A DNA stretch of 64,000 nucleotides from Flavobacterium sp. 245 (GTDB lineage: Bacteria > Bacteroidota > Bacteroidia > Flavobacteriales > Flavobacteriaceae), in NCBI RefSeq assembly GCF_004362055.1, contig NZ_SNXB01000001.1, positions 496,001 through 560,000 of the forward strand, written 5' to 3'. Shown here piece by piece: positions 36,250-43,680 of this stretch. The notes under the pieces are model-generated. The model was given only the letters and a program-made list of their open reading frames with translations, did not search any database and was not told the DNA's origin. Each line of letters begins with the position of its first letter. Position 1 is the first letter of the stretch. The position numbers and the translations under genes were made by a program.

Positions 36250-36927
36250 TTACTTTCCGTTAAAAGTTGTCATCGTATTTTCTAATCCGGCTGTTCCAAA
36301 AGATTTTATAATTTCAGATGCTACTTCTAATCGTTCTGGCATTTTTGCTTTTTCATCTTCATCCCAATCACCTAAAACATAATCAACTTGCTGTCCTTTT
36401 TTGAATTCGTCGCTGATTCCGAATCTAAAACGGGTGTATTCCTGCGTGTTTAATATTTGGTTGATGTTTTTGAGTCCGTTATGACCTCCATCGCTTCCTT
36501 TTTTACGGATGCGAATAGTTCCGAAAGGAAGATTCAAATCATCGGTAATGACAAATATGTTTTCTAATGGAATATTTTCTTTATCCATCCAATATTTTAC
36601 CGCTTTTCCGCTAAGATTCATATAAGTGTTTGGCTTTAAAAGAAAAAAAGTTCTTCCTTTAAATTTATATTCTGCAAGCGAACCTAATTTTACGGTTTCG
36701 AATGATAAGCTTTCTTTTCGAGCTAAAAAGTCTAGTACTTTAAATCCGATATTATGTCTGGTGTTTACGTATTCTGCACCAATATTTCCTAAACCTACTA
36801 TTAAATATTTTTTACTCACGCTTTTTATATTGTTTTTTTGGTGTTCGTGAACCTCCGGTTTCATATTGTCTTCAGTGTTCTCTTCTTTTTGTGTTGATGA
36901 AAACAGTTTTGTTATCCATTTTATCAT
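36250..36927 (-). CDS. pth: Peptidyl-tRNA hydrolase
   Basis: 225 residues. It releases peptides from peptidyl-tRNA. The core starts at about residue 41 (KYLIVGLGNIGAEYVNTRHNIGFKVLD, with catalytic His). LLKPNTYMNLSGKAV and FVITDDLNLPFGTIRIRKKGSDGGHNGLKNI carry the other conserved Asn, Asp and Gly-rich loop. The first 40 residues are a charged extension not needed by the enzyme; the true start could be further in. It lies on the same strand as rplY and prs. Confidence 0.94.
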   Translation of the reverse strand: MIKWITKLFSSTQKEENTEDNMKPEVHEHQKNNIKSVSKKYLIVGLGNIGAEYVNTRHNIGFKVLDFLARKESLSFETVKLGSLAEYKFKGRTFFLLKPNTYMNLSGKAVKYWMDKENIPLENIFVITDDLNLPFGTIRIRKKGSDGGHNGLKNINQILNTQEYTRFRFGISDEFKKGQQVDYVLGDWDEDEKAKMPERLEVASEIIKSFGTAGLENTMTTFNGK

Positions 36928-37569
36928 GATGCAAAAATAAACTTAATTAGGGAATGTGCCAATTGGTTGATTAGATAATTAGAGAATGTGGCAACTCGCC
37001 AATTAGATAATTAGAAAATGCGGCAATTAGATAATTTAATCTTAACCGCAAAGTTCGCAAGGGGTTACGCAAGGCACACTAAGAATGGGACGAGGATGAC
37101 GCAGATTTACTTTGCCCCTTTGTCTCTTTGCACCTTTGAATCTCTTTCTTATAGAAATGAATCATTCTTGGTAGCCCTGACAGCAGCGGTATCCTTTTTC
37201 TTGCTCCTTTAGCAAGGAAAAGATACAAGTGGATGGCAGGAATGTCATGTCTTTAAAAACCTGAAACTTCTGCTTCTAAAAAATTAGAAAATGTGTCAAT
37301 TAGATAATTACATCTAACTGCAAAGTTCGCGATGGTTTTACGCAAGGTGCGCTAAGAATGGAACCCGTATGACACGGATTTATTTGCATAGTTTCCCTTT
37401 AGTTTGAGTGCACCAAAAAGCCCTTTGCACCTATGAACCTATGAACCTTTGTACCTTTGTACCTTTGTACCTTTCCTTAGAACCTCAGCACCTTAGCAAC
37501 TCAGAACCTTTAAAAGCAAAAAAAGCACCAATCTTTCGATTGATGCTTTTTGTATTGATTTGAAAAAAA
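36928..37569. repeat. Repeat-rich intergenic region
   Basis: About 640 bases without a credible gene. It holds several copies of GGCAATTAGATAATTAG-like units (also seen near 6047), two direct repeats of about 105 bases at about 37001-37110 and 37279-37386 sharing CGCAAAGTTCGC and TACGCAAGG, and a short tandem array of TTTGTACC near 37451-37475. A terminator for rplY closes it. Confidence 0.7.
37518..37550 (-). terminator. Terminator of rplY
   Basis: AAAGCACCAATC and GATTGATGCTTT pair with one mismatch around a TTTC loop, with a T tract on the minus strand. Confidence 0.8.
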
Positions 37570-38181
37570 TTATTTTTTCTTTCCTTTTGCAGGAGCTTTT
37601 GCAGCTTTTGCAGCTTCTTGAGCAGCTTTCATAGCAGCACGAGAAATTCTTACTTGAGCAACAACTGTGTTGTCTGGGTGCATAATTTTGTACTCAGGTT
37701 TTCCAACTTTAGTAACGTATAATTTGTTACCCATTTCAAGTGGAGTGATGTCAGCTTCAACAAAATCAGGAAGATTTGCTGGCAAAGCTTTAACTTTTAA
37801 TTTACGAGTGTTTAAACGTAAAACACCTCCCGCAAGAACACCTTTAGATGTACCAACGATTTTTACTGGAACTTCCATTGTGATTTCTTTATCATCAAAT
37901 AATTGGAAGAAGTCAATGTGTAAAATTTTGTCAGATACTGGGTGAACTTGGATGTCTTGCAAAATTGCATTGAATGATTTTCCTTTTCCAAGCTCAATCA
38001 CAACTGTGTGTGCGTTTGGAGTGTAAACCAAGTTTTTGAACGCTGCAGCGTCTGCTGAGAAGTGTACTGCTTGATTTCCTCCGTATAACACGCAAGGAAC
38101 CGCTCCAGCATTACGTAAGGCTTTAGTTGACACTTTGCCCACGCTTTCTCTTTCTGATCCTTTAATTGTAATCGATTTCAT
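37570..38181 (-). CDS. rplY: Ribosomal protein L25 (general stress protein Ctc type)
   Basis: 203 residues, so the long form with an N-terminal L25 domain that binds 5S rRNA and a C-terminal TL5 beta domain. [35 protein letters not shown] is the typical start, and [28 protein letters not shown] joins the domains. The tail is Ala/Lys-rich ([14 protein letters not shown]), a common feature in Bacteroidota. It follows prs after a spacer with an imperfect inverted repeat. Confidence 0.95.
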   Translation of the reverse strand: MKSITIKGSERESVGKVSTKALRNAGAVPCVLYGGNQAVHFSADAAAFKNLVYTPNAHTVVIELGKGKSFNAILQDIQVHPVSDKILHIDFFQLFDDKEITMEVPVKIVGTSKGVLAGGVLRLNTRKLKVKALPANLPDFVEADITPLEMGNKLYVTKVGKPEYKIMHPDNTVVAQVRISRAAMKAAQEAAKAAKAPAKGKKK

Positions 38182-38217
38182 TGTAAAAAAATATAGTTAT
38201 TAAATAAATATTCTTGT

Positions 38218-38312
38218 TTGCTATAGGCTTTAGGCAATACGCTTTAAGCTTTTAGTTTTTTAATGAGTAACATTGCTTACGGCTTATAGCCTAAAGCTTA
38301 CTGCTTCTTACA
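38218..38312. repeat. Imperfect inverted repeat between prs and rplY
   Basis: GCTATAGGCTTTAGGC on one side and GGCTTATAGCCTAAAGC on the other can pair imperfectly across the gap. It resembles dispersed flavobacterial intergenic repeats. Confidence 0.5.
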
Positions 38313-39249
38313 TTATAAATTTTCCACTGATGGAATTGTTGTGGTGCACCATGTGCATAACTTCGGCAAAAAGAGGTGCACAACTCACTACTCTAATTTT
38401 GTTTGATTCTTTCTTTAATGGGATTGAATCGGTAACTATTAATTCGCTTAATTTTGAATTCTCAATTTTTTCGTAAGCGCCACCTGATAAAATAGCGTGT
38501 GTACAAATTGCTCTAACGCTTAATGCTCCTTTTTCGATCATTAAATCTGCCGCTTTCGCTAATGTTCCACCTGTATCGATCATGTCGTCTACTAGTATTA
38601 CGTTACGACCTTTTACTTCACCAATCAGTTCCATAGTATCAATAACGTTGGCTGCTTTTCTTTGTTTGTAACAGATTACTACATCTGATTCTAAAAACTT
38701 AGAGTACGCATAAGCTCTTTTTGATCCTCCCATATCTGGAGACGCGATGGTTAAATTTTCTAAATTTAAACTCTGCACGTAAGGCAAAAAGATTGTAGAC
38801 GCAAATAAATGATCTACTGGTTTTTCAAAGAATCCTTGAATTTGATCTGCATGCAAATCCATTGTCATGATTCTTGTTGCTCCGGCTGCAGTTAATAAGT
38901 TAGCTACTAACTTAGCTCCAATCGGGACTCTTGGTTTGTCTTTTCTGTCCTGTCTTGCCCAACCAAAATAAGGCATAACAGCTGTAATATGTCTTGCCGA
39001 TGCGCGTTTTGCAGCATCAATCATTAGTAACAATTCCATCAAATTATCTGCCGATGGAAAAGTTGAACACACGATAAAAACGCGTAAACCCCTAATTGAT
39101 TCTTCGTAAGATGGCTGAAATTCACCATCACTGTACGTTGACATCGTTACTTTTCCTAACGGAATTCCGTATTGTTCTGCAATTTTTTCTGCAAGATAAA
39201 CACTTTGTGAACAAGCAAAAATTTTAGCTTCTGGTTCTAGGTGCGACAT
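38308..39249 (-). CDS. prs: Ribose-phosphate pyrophosphokinase (PRPP synthase)
   Basis: 313 residues. It makes PRPP from ribose 5-phosphate and ATP for nucleotide, His and Trp synthesis. STYSDGEFQPSYEESIRG, MPYFGWARQDRKDKPRVP (ATP and flexible loop) and TMDLHADQIQGFFEKPVDHL (catalytic His and metal site) are present. The ribose-phosphate loop is NVILVDDMIDTGGTLAKA. A -7 box lies 123 bases upstream, giving a leader of about 115 nt. Confidence 0.96.
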   Translation of the reverse strand: MSHLEPEAKIFACSQSVYLAEKIAEQYGIPLGKVTMSTYSDGEFQPSYEESIRGLRVFIVCSTFPSADNLMELLLMIDAAKRASARHITAVMPYFGWARQDRKDKPRVPIGAKLVANLLTAAGATRIMTMDLHADQIQGFFEKPVDHLFASTIFLPYVQSLNLENLTIASPDMGGSKRAYAYSKFLESDVVICYKQRKAANVIDTMELIGEVKGRNVILVDDMIDTGGTLAKAADLMIEKGALSVRAICTHAILSGGAYEKIENSKLSELIVTDSIPLKKESNKIRVVSCAPLFAEVMHMVHHNNSISGKFIM

Positions 39250-39371
39250 TATAATTTGTTGTTTTTGCTCCGCTGCATTCTCTACATTTTAACTTTATTT
39301 TTTACTTAAAGTAAAAGATGCATAAATGCCTCGGGTGTAGTTAGTTGTGTGTGCGTCGTTTTAACGAGGTG

Positions 39372-39379
39372 CAAATTTA
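39372..39379 (-). promoter_or_regulatory. Candidate -7 box of prs
   Basis: Reads TAAATTTG on the minus strand. Transcription from here would leave a leader of about 115 nt before prs; no known riboswitch pattern was noticed in it. Confidence 0.45.
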
Positions 39380-39445
39380 TAAAATTTATTGGACACTGAA
39401 AGGAAAAATTTAAGTATTTTTAGTAGTTGATTTAATTTTATTTTT

Positions 39446-39453
39446 TACATTTG
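39446..39453 (+). promoter_or_regulatory. Candidate -7 box of tRNA-Leu
   Basis: TACATTTG, a full TAnnTTTG match, about 95 bases before the tRNA. Confidence 0.5.
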
Positions 39454-39548
39454 CACCGTGTTAAAGGAATAAGCACAGTTATGACATCATAATTACTTAT
39501 TCTATTGCGTTAAAATAATCAAATTTTTGATTGTTTTTCGTCTGCTAA

Positions 39549-39628
39549 GCCCGGATGGCGGAATTGGTAGACGCGCTGGTCTCAAACACCTGTGGGAAAC
39601 CGTGCCGGTTCGACTCCGGCTCCGGGTA
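39549..39628 (+). tRNA. tRNA-Leu (CAA), integration site of the island
   Basis: Acceptor GCCCGGA pairs with TCCGGGT (first pair G-T), the D arm region is GGTAGACGCG, the anticodon loop CTCAAAC gives CAA, a short variable arm TGTGGGAAACCGT follows, and the T arm is GCCGG-TTCGACT-CCGGC. Discriminator A, no encoded CCA. The anticodon stem has one T-T mismatch. Its 3' end is duplicated at 52849-52871. Confidence 0.92.
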
Positions 39629-39629
39629 C
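39607..39629. other. Left attachment site (attL) in tRNA-Leu
   Basis: 23-base repeat with the copy at 52849-52871; the last 15 bases (TCCGGCTCCGGGTAC, 39615-39629) are identical and the rest has two mismatches. Confidence 0.88.
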
Positions 39630-39635
39630 TTAAAA

Positions 39636-39678
39636 AGTCTGTAATTACTTGTTTTTCAAGCATTACAGGCTTTTTTTT
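39636..39678 (+). terminator. Terminator after tRNA-Leu, island side
   Basis: AGTCTGTAAT (39636-39645) pairs with ATTACAGGCT (39662-39671) with one G-T, followed by eight T. The island thus brings a new terminator for the tRNA. Confidence 0.8.
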
Positions 39679-39681
39679 ATT

Positions 39682-39707
39682 CAAGTTACCAAACCATTGC
39701 CAAACCA
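39682..39707. repeat. Island-end direct repeat, left copy
   Basis: 26 bases built from two CCAAACCA units 11 bases apart, preceded by CAAGTT. Matches 52681-52706 at 24 of 26 positions and in the same direction. Likely arm-type recombinase binding sites. Confidence 0.75.
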
Positions 39708-39730
39708 TTTCAAAAACACTAAAATAATTT

Positions 39731-39813
39731 TACATTTGCATAGGTTTACGATGCCAATTTTAAACCAGCGTTTGAACAACGCAAAACAGGAGCTTGAACA
39801 ACTCCTGTTTTTT
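39731..39813 (+). ncRNA. Candidate short RNA at the left end of the island
   Basis: TACATTTG (39731-39738) is a full -7 box. Downstream come two hairpins, GCGTT-TGAAC-AACGC and AAACAGGAG-9 bases-CTCCTGTTT, the second (39784-39810) followed by a T tract. The product would be about 70 nt. A 31-codon ORF starting at 39751 covers part of it but has nothing to support it. Confidence 0.4.
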
Positions 39814-40208
39814 ACTTTTTACGCAGAAATAATATTAGGTCAATAAAAAAGTTAAAAGTTTTGAAAAAAAAAAAATTTAGCAAGACACCCCACCCCCTTT
39901 TTAAATTAACTTTTAGTTTTTAAAGTTTTACATGTGACATGGGGTATAATATAGTGCCTTAATATTTCTCAAAGCAAAAATACTAACAGACGCAATGCGT
40001 GATAACAATTTAAATAAGACACAAAAATAAACTTATCTTTTTAAGAAATGAAACCCTTTTTTTGTTCTAATTTAAAAATTAAAATCAAACTTGGTATTAT
40101 CTGTATAAATTTTGCATTTCTAAATTAATGATTATCAATATAAATAAATAAAAAGTAGTTCAGGAAGGCATACTTAAGTGTGCGGATTCCCCTTTATTTA
40201 TTTTATCA

Positions 40209-40997
40209 CTAGTTAACTGACTTGTTAGCTTGATATTCATCTTTTAATAATTCCATAAATTTATTACCAAACACTGAAAGTTTGAAATTTCCTTCCTTGC
40301 CAGGAACAAAAATATTGTGAAATGTTAGAGTACTAAAATCTACATCATTAATTAAATAGGGGTCAATATTTTTATTCTTATCAAAATCTAATGTTTTTAG
40401 AGTTGATAAAGTTTTATCTGAGAGATTCGTCATAATCTCGTAAGAATCTTTTATTGACAAATTCACAAAATTATTTAATTCACTATTTAAATCTAATATA
40501 TTCCTTTGATACTCAGCAGATCGCTCGGCAACTTCATCTAACTCCATCAGTATTTTGCTTTTATCAGACTCCATTTCAGAAATCTTATCCAACAATTCTT
40601 GCTTGTCTTTATTTCTTGAAATTTTGTCTTGTAGTTCTAATTCCTTATCTGCAAGTTTAATTTTTAATCTGAGTGTACTGTCTTTTGCATTATAAATATG
40701 TTGCCTCCTCACCTCTTTAACTCCGACTAAAATTTGATCTATCCATTTCATTAAATAAGGCACTCCTAAACTATATCCAAGTGCAATAATAAACGGCCAG
40801 AAATATGCTAAAAAACCAAGATATTCATGATTTATCACTATAATTCTATCTTCAATAGTGGCTTTTGAAAAAAACAAAAGTGCTAGCACCCTCCAATTAT
40901 AAAACAAGAACGAAAGAATAAATGAACCAACAATTGGTGTCTTCAGTCTTTCTTTTGAAGAATCGAGTAAATTCTTTATTAAATCGGGAAACGTCAT
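40209..40997 (-). CDS. Membrane protein with coiled coil, paralog of the divergent gene
   Basis: 262 residues from the ATG at 40997 (MTFPDLIKNLLDSSKERLKT); the frame opens 17 codons earlier. ERLKTPIVGSFILSFLFYNW begins the first of two hydrophobic helices (about 20-45 and 60-80), then a coiled coil (about 95-190) rich in Lys and Glu (KELELQDKISRNKDKQELLDK), and a C-terminal 60-residue segment, FKLSVFGNKFMELL, that looks like a small winged-helix-type or sensor domain. I know no function. The N-terminus is clearly related to the gene starting at 41086, and the two share mirrored promoters. Confidence 0.8.
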   Translation of the reverse strand: MTFPDLIKNLLDSSKERLKTPIVGSFILSFLFYNWRVLALLFFSKATIEDRIIVINHEYLGFLAYFWPFIIALGYSLGVPYLMKWIDQILVGVKEVRRQHIYNAKDSTLRLKIKLADKELELQDKISRNKDKQELLDKISEMESDKSKILMELDEVAERSAEYQRNILDLNSELNNFVNLSIKDSYEIMTNLSDKTLSTLKTLDFDKNKNIDPYLINDVDFSTLTFHNIFVPGKEGNFKLSVFGNKFMELLKDEYQANKSVN

Positions 40998-41005
40998 AAT
41001 ATTTT

Positions 41006-41072
41006 TTTTAGCAAACATAACCAAAAAAATATTATAGTTATTTTTCATACAATAATACTATGTTTGCTAAAA
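41006..41072. promoter_or_regulatory. Mirrored divergent promoters within a 14-bp inverted repeat
   Basis: TTTTAGCAAACATA (41006-41019) and TATGTTTGCTAAAA (41059-41072) are perfect complements 39 bases apart. Each arm contains a TATGTTTG -7 box facing its own gene, so both genes have the same box and start-site context. Confidence 0.7.
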
Positions 41073-41085
41073 TTCTAAATTAAAT

Positions 41086-41949
41086 ATGGAAACAGTAAAA
41101 GAAATTTTTCAAAGTATTTACGATAGTTATCGAGACCGCATAAAAAGCCCATTTGTTGGATCATTTATTCTTTCGTATTTGATTTTTAACTGGAAAATTT
41201 TAGCAATATTATTTTATTCCGATTGGCCAATTCATTGCAGAATAGAATGGATTGAAGATCAATACTGCAATTGGAGAAATCATTGGGAAAATTACTTAAT
41301 TCCATTTTTAATAGCCCTTTTCTATGTATTAGGACTCCCATATATAAATCTTGGTTTTGATAAAGTTTTAAAATATTATGATAATTCTAAGTTCGAAAAG
41401 AAAAATACGGCTAAAATTGATAAATTAAAACAAAAAGTACTAGAGGCCGCAGAGGAAAGAAAAGTAGCAGATGCAAAAGCAGGAACTAGTGAAATTAGTC
41501 ATTTAAAGGAACGAAATGAAGCTTTACAATTAGAAAACTCTACACTTACAAAACAAAATCAGGAAGATCTCGACCGCCACAATAAATCATTAGAACAATT
41601 TCGAAAAAGAGAAAATGAATATCAAAATCAAATTAAAGTTTTAACAGTTCAATCACAGTTCTTTTTAAAAAATAATCCATTGATAGTTGATGGAAATGTC
41701 AAGCTCGAAAATGTAAAAGAAATGATTATTATAGGTGAAAAATTTAATGACCTGGATAAGCAGAATTATATCAACTTTGTAAAGTCCTTTGAAGCTAATC
41801 CTGACAATATCAGTCTTCCAGAATTAAAAAAATATGAAAAACTAGGTCTAATCGCACCTATTACAAATTTTGGCATAACTCAAACTAAAATGACTATGAT
41901 AGGACTTCTACTTTTTGAATATTTAAATAATGGTCTAGATCTACAATAA
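41086..41949 (+). CDS. Membrane protein with coiled coil, paralog of the divergent gene
   Basis: 287 residues starting METVKEIFQSIYDSYRDRIKS. RIKSPFVGSFILSYLIFNW leads the first of two hydrophobic helices (about 25-45 and 70-95), followed by a long coiled coil (about 105-195, SHLKERNEALQLENSTLTKQ). The last 60 residues contain LKKYEKLGLIAPITNFGITQTKMTMIGLLLFEYL, of the kind seen at the end of winged-helix domains. The layout of short membrane anchor, coiled coil and C-terminal sensor recalls superinfection-exclusion-type proteins, but that is inference. A terminator-like hairpin lies after it. Confidence 0.8.
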   Translation: METVKEIFQSIYDSYRDRIKSPFVGSFILSYLIFNWKILAILFYSDWPIHCRIEWIEDQYCNWRNHWENYLIPFLIALFYVLGLPYINLGFDKVLKYYDNSKFEKKNTAKIDKLKQKVLEAAEERKVADAKAGTSEISHLKERNEALQLENSTLTKQNQEDLDRHNKSLEQFRKRENEYQNQIKVLTVQSQFFLKNNPLIVDGNVKLENVKEMIIIGEKFNDLDKQNYINFVKSFEANPDNISLPELKKYEKLGLIAPITNFGITQTKMTMIGLLLFEYLNNGLDLQ

Positions 41950-41956
41950 TTTCACA

Positions 41957-41982
41957 AAAAGCCAATCAACTAAATGGCTTTT
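41957..41982. terminator. Hairpin between converging genes
   Basis: AAAAGCCA (41957-41964) pairs with TGGCTTTT (41975-41982). It can serve the membrane protein gene and, on the other strand, the AbiH gene. Confidence 0.65.
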
Positions 41983-42021
41983 AAAAAAATTGAAATAATA
42001 TTATTTTTCTTAAATATAAAG

Positions 42022-43092
42022 CTATTTCTCTTTTGGTTGAGGCATTGCAGATGATTTGGTGAATGGAACAATTTTCTTCCTCATAAGTCCCTTATTGGTA
42101 AAATGTTTAGAGATATCATATGTTTTACTTACGTAGTCCTTTCTATCACTATGGTAAAATATTTTTATGGATTTACAGTTTTCATTTTCGAAAATTTCTC
42201 TTAACATAGTTCTATCTGACAATCCTAAAGAATGTCCAAATGAATAAACTTGAAAATGATCATCTTCAATAAATTTTATAAGATCATGATAATTGGATGC
42301 ATTAAAATATCCAAATGACTTAATATGAGTCAATAATTCATTCGATTTAATTTCTTCAAATTCTAAGTAACTTTTATTGTATTCATCCCCAAACCCAAAT
42401 ACAATCGGATTCTCCGACAGATCAAGCTTACCATGAATATAATTGACGTCAACTTGTTGTGCCATATTGAAAAAGGTCAAATATTTTTCAATTGTATTTG
42501 TATAATTAAAACTGACGAATAAAATTTTGTTAGGAATGATATCTGAATTCAATTTACATGTTACAATATCGCTGTACTTAATTTCTTCATAAAATAATTT
42601 AGTTAATTCTTCTGAATAATTTACATTACCCTTCGATTGGATATCCAATAAATAAGATTCAAGTTCCTTCTTTAAAAAGTCAAATTCTTCATTAATTTTA
42701 TTCACCTTTTTAATATCAAATACAAATTGTCCTTTACAATTTATCAACCTTTCAAAATAATCATTTTCCAAATCAACCCAGTTCAATGTGTTAATTTTAT
42801 TAATTGTTTCTCTCAAGAATGAAGATTTGATTTTAACGGTATAATAGTCGCTAGATTTCTGTAGTAAAGCAAATTGCCTTAAAGCAACGTCAGGAGTTAT
42901 ATGAGGCTCAATATTATTGTAAATATTTGCACCGTATCTATAATCAAGGGACAGTAAAAGATCTTCGTGGCTATTATTTATATACAAATTATTTATTGCC
43001 CTAGAAATATAATCTGAAATGAAGTGATAGTAACTAGTTTTTAGACCATGAGCGAGATCAAAGCCATTTCCTATAAGAATTAATCTATTCAT
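42022..43092 (-). CDS. AbiH family abortive-infection protein
   Basis: 356 residues from the ATG at 43092. MNRLILIGNGFDLAHGLKTSYYHFI is the hallmark N-terminus of the AbiH family, a Rossmann-like loop followed by the DxAHxLxTxY motif. SFNYTNTIEKYL and VNYIHGKLDLSENPIVFGFGDE are the other conserved blocks. AbiH was found as a phage abortive-infection protein in Lactococcus; the biochemical target is not established. The -7 box TATGTTTG lies just upstream (43105-43112), the same form as in the neighbouring membrane protein genes. Confidence 0.9.
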   Translation of the reverse strand: MNRLILIGNGFDLAHGLKTSYYHFISDYISRAINNLYINNSHEDLLLSLDYRYGANIYNNIEPHITPDVALRQFALLQKSSDYYTVKIKSSFLRETINKINTLNWVDLENDYFERLINCKGQFVFDIKKVNKINEEFDFLKKELESYLLDIQSKGNVNYSEELTKLFYEEIKYSDIVTCKLNSDIIPNKILFVSFNYTNTIEKYLTFFNMAQQVDVNYIHGKLDLSENPIVFGFGDEYNKSYLEFEEIKSNELLTHIKSFGYFNASNYHDLIKFIEDDHFQVYSFGHSLGLSDRTMLREIFENENCKSIKIFYHSDRKDYVSKTYDISKHFTNKGLMRKKIVPFTKSSAMPQPKEK

Positions 43093-43680
43093 AAATATTT
43101 TTTTCAAACATATAAAAAAACACTCGCATAGCCGTTTTTTTATTTATAATTATAAGTTACTGGCAGAACTAAAAAAGACTATTATAGATTTTCATTTATC
43201 CAATTTCGCTAAGTTTACAATAAAATTTAACCTATACTTAGCGCACAGTTATTTCATATTGGTAAACACACTACAAACCAATTCCTGAATGGCTTTAAAC
43301 TGTATTTTGCGTAATTGGAATTTTGTTTTTTTTACTTAGTTATTTACTGAAGCTTAATCAATTTAGAACTAAATCAAAAGAAGGAACCGTAAAATGCATT
43401 TCCGTTCACAATTCTTTTTGCTTTTAAATTATCTCCCTTTTAAAGTGTTCCAAATTAAAGAAATTGCAAAATACATGTAAATAATCATTTATAATTAAGT
43501 TTACTAATGCTTTCTCCAATAAAAATGAGTGCTTTTTTTAAAGCTTTCTTTCTTGGAAAAAAAAGTGAATGAAATCGCCATTTTAAAAACAATACGCTAT
43601 GGGATTATCCATATGTAGTATATAGAGTGCTAAAATATATATTTTATACAGAAATAAGACATAAATTAAAAAATACAACC
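43093..43680. other. Non-coding stretch within the island
   Basis: About 590 bases between the AbiH start and the end of the 800-residue gene. Apart from the AbiH promoter box (43105-43112) it holds an 8-bp inverted repeat CGCTAAGT/ACTTAGCG at 43207-43243. A 28-codon frame at 43394-43480 has no support. It may be the remains of a lost gene. Confidence 0.45.

Noticed and set aside
39751..39846. 31-codon ORF over the short RNA candidate
   Set aside because: It spans the terminator stem and T tract, which argues for structure rather than coding.
43394..43480. 28-codon ORF in the gap after AbiH
   Set aside because: No promoter, no coupling and no similarity; chance in AT-rich sequence.
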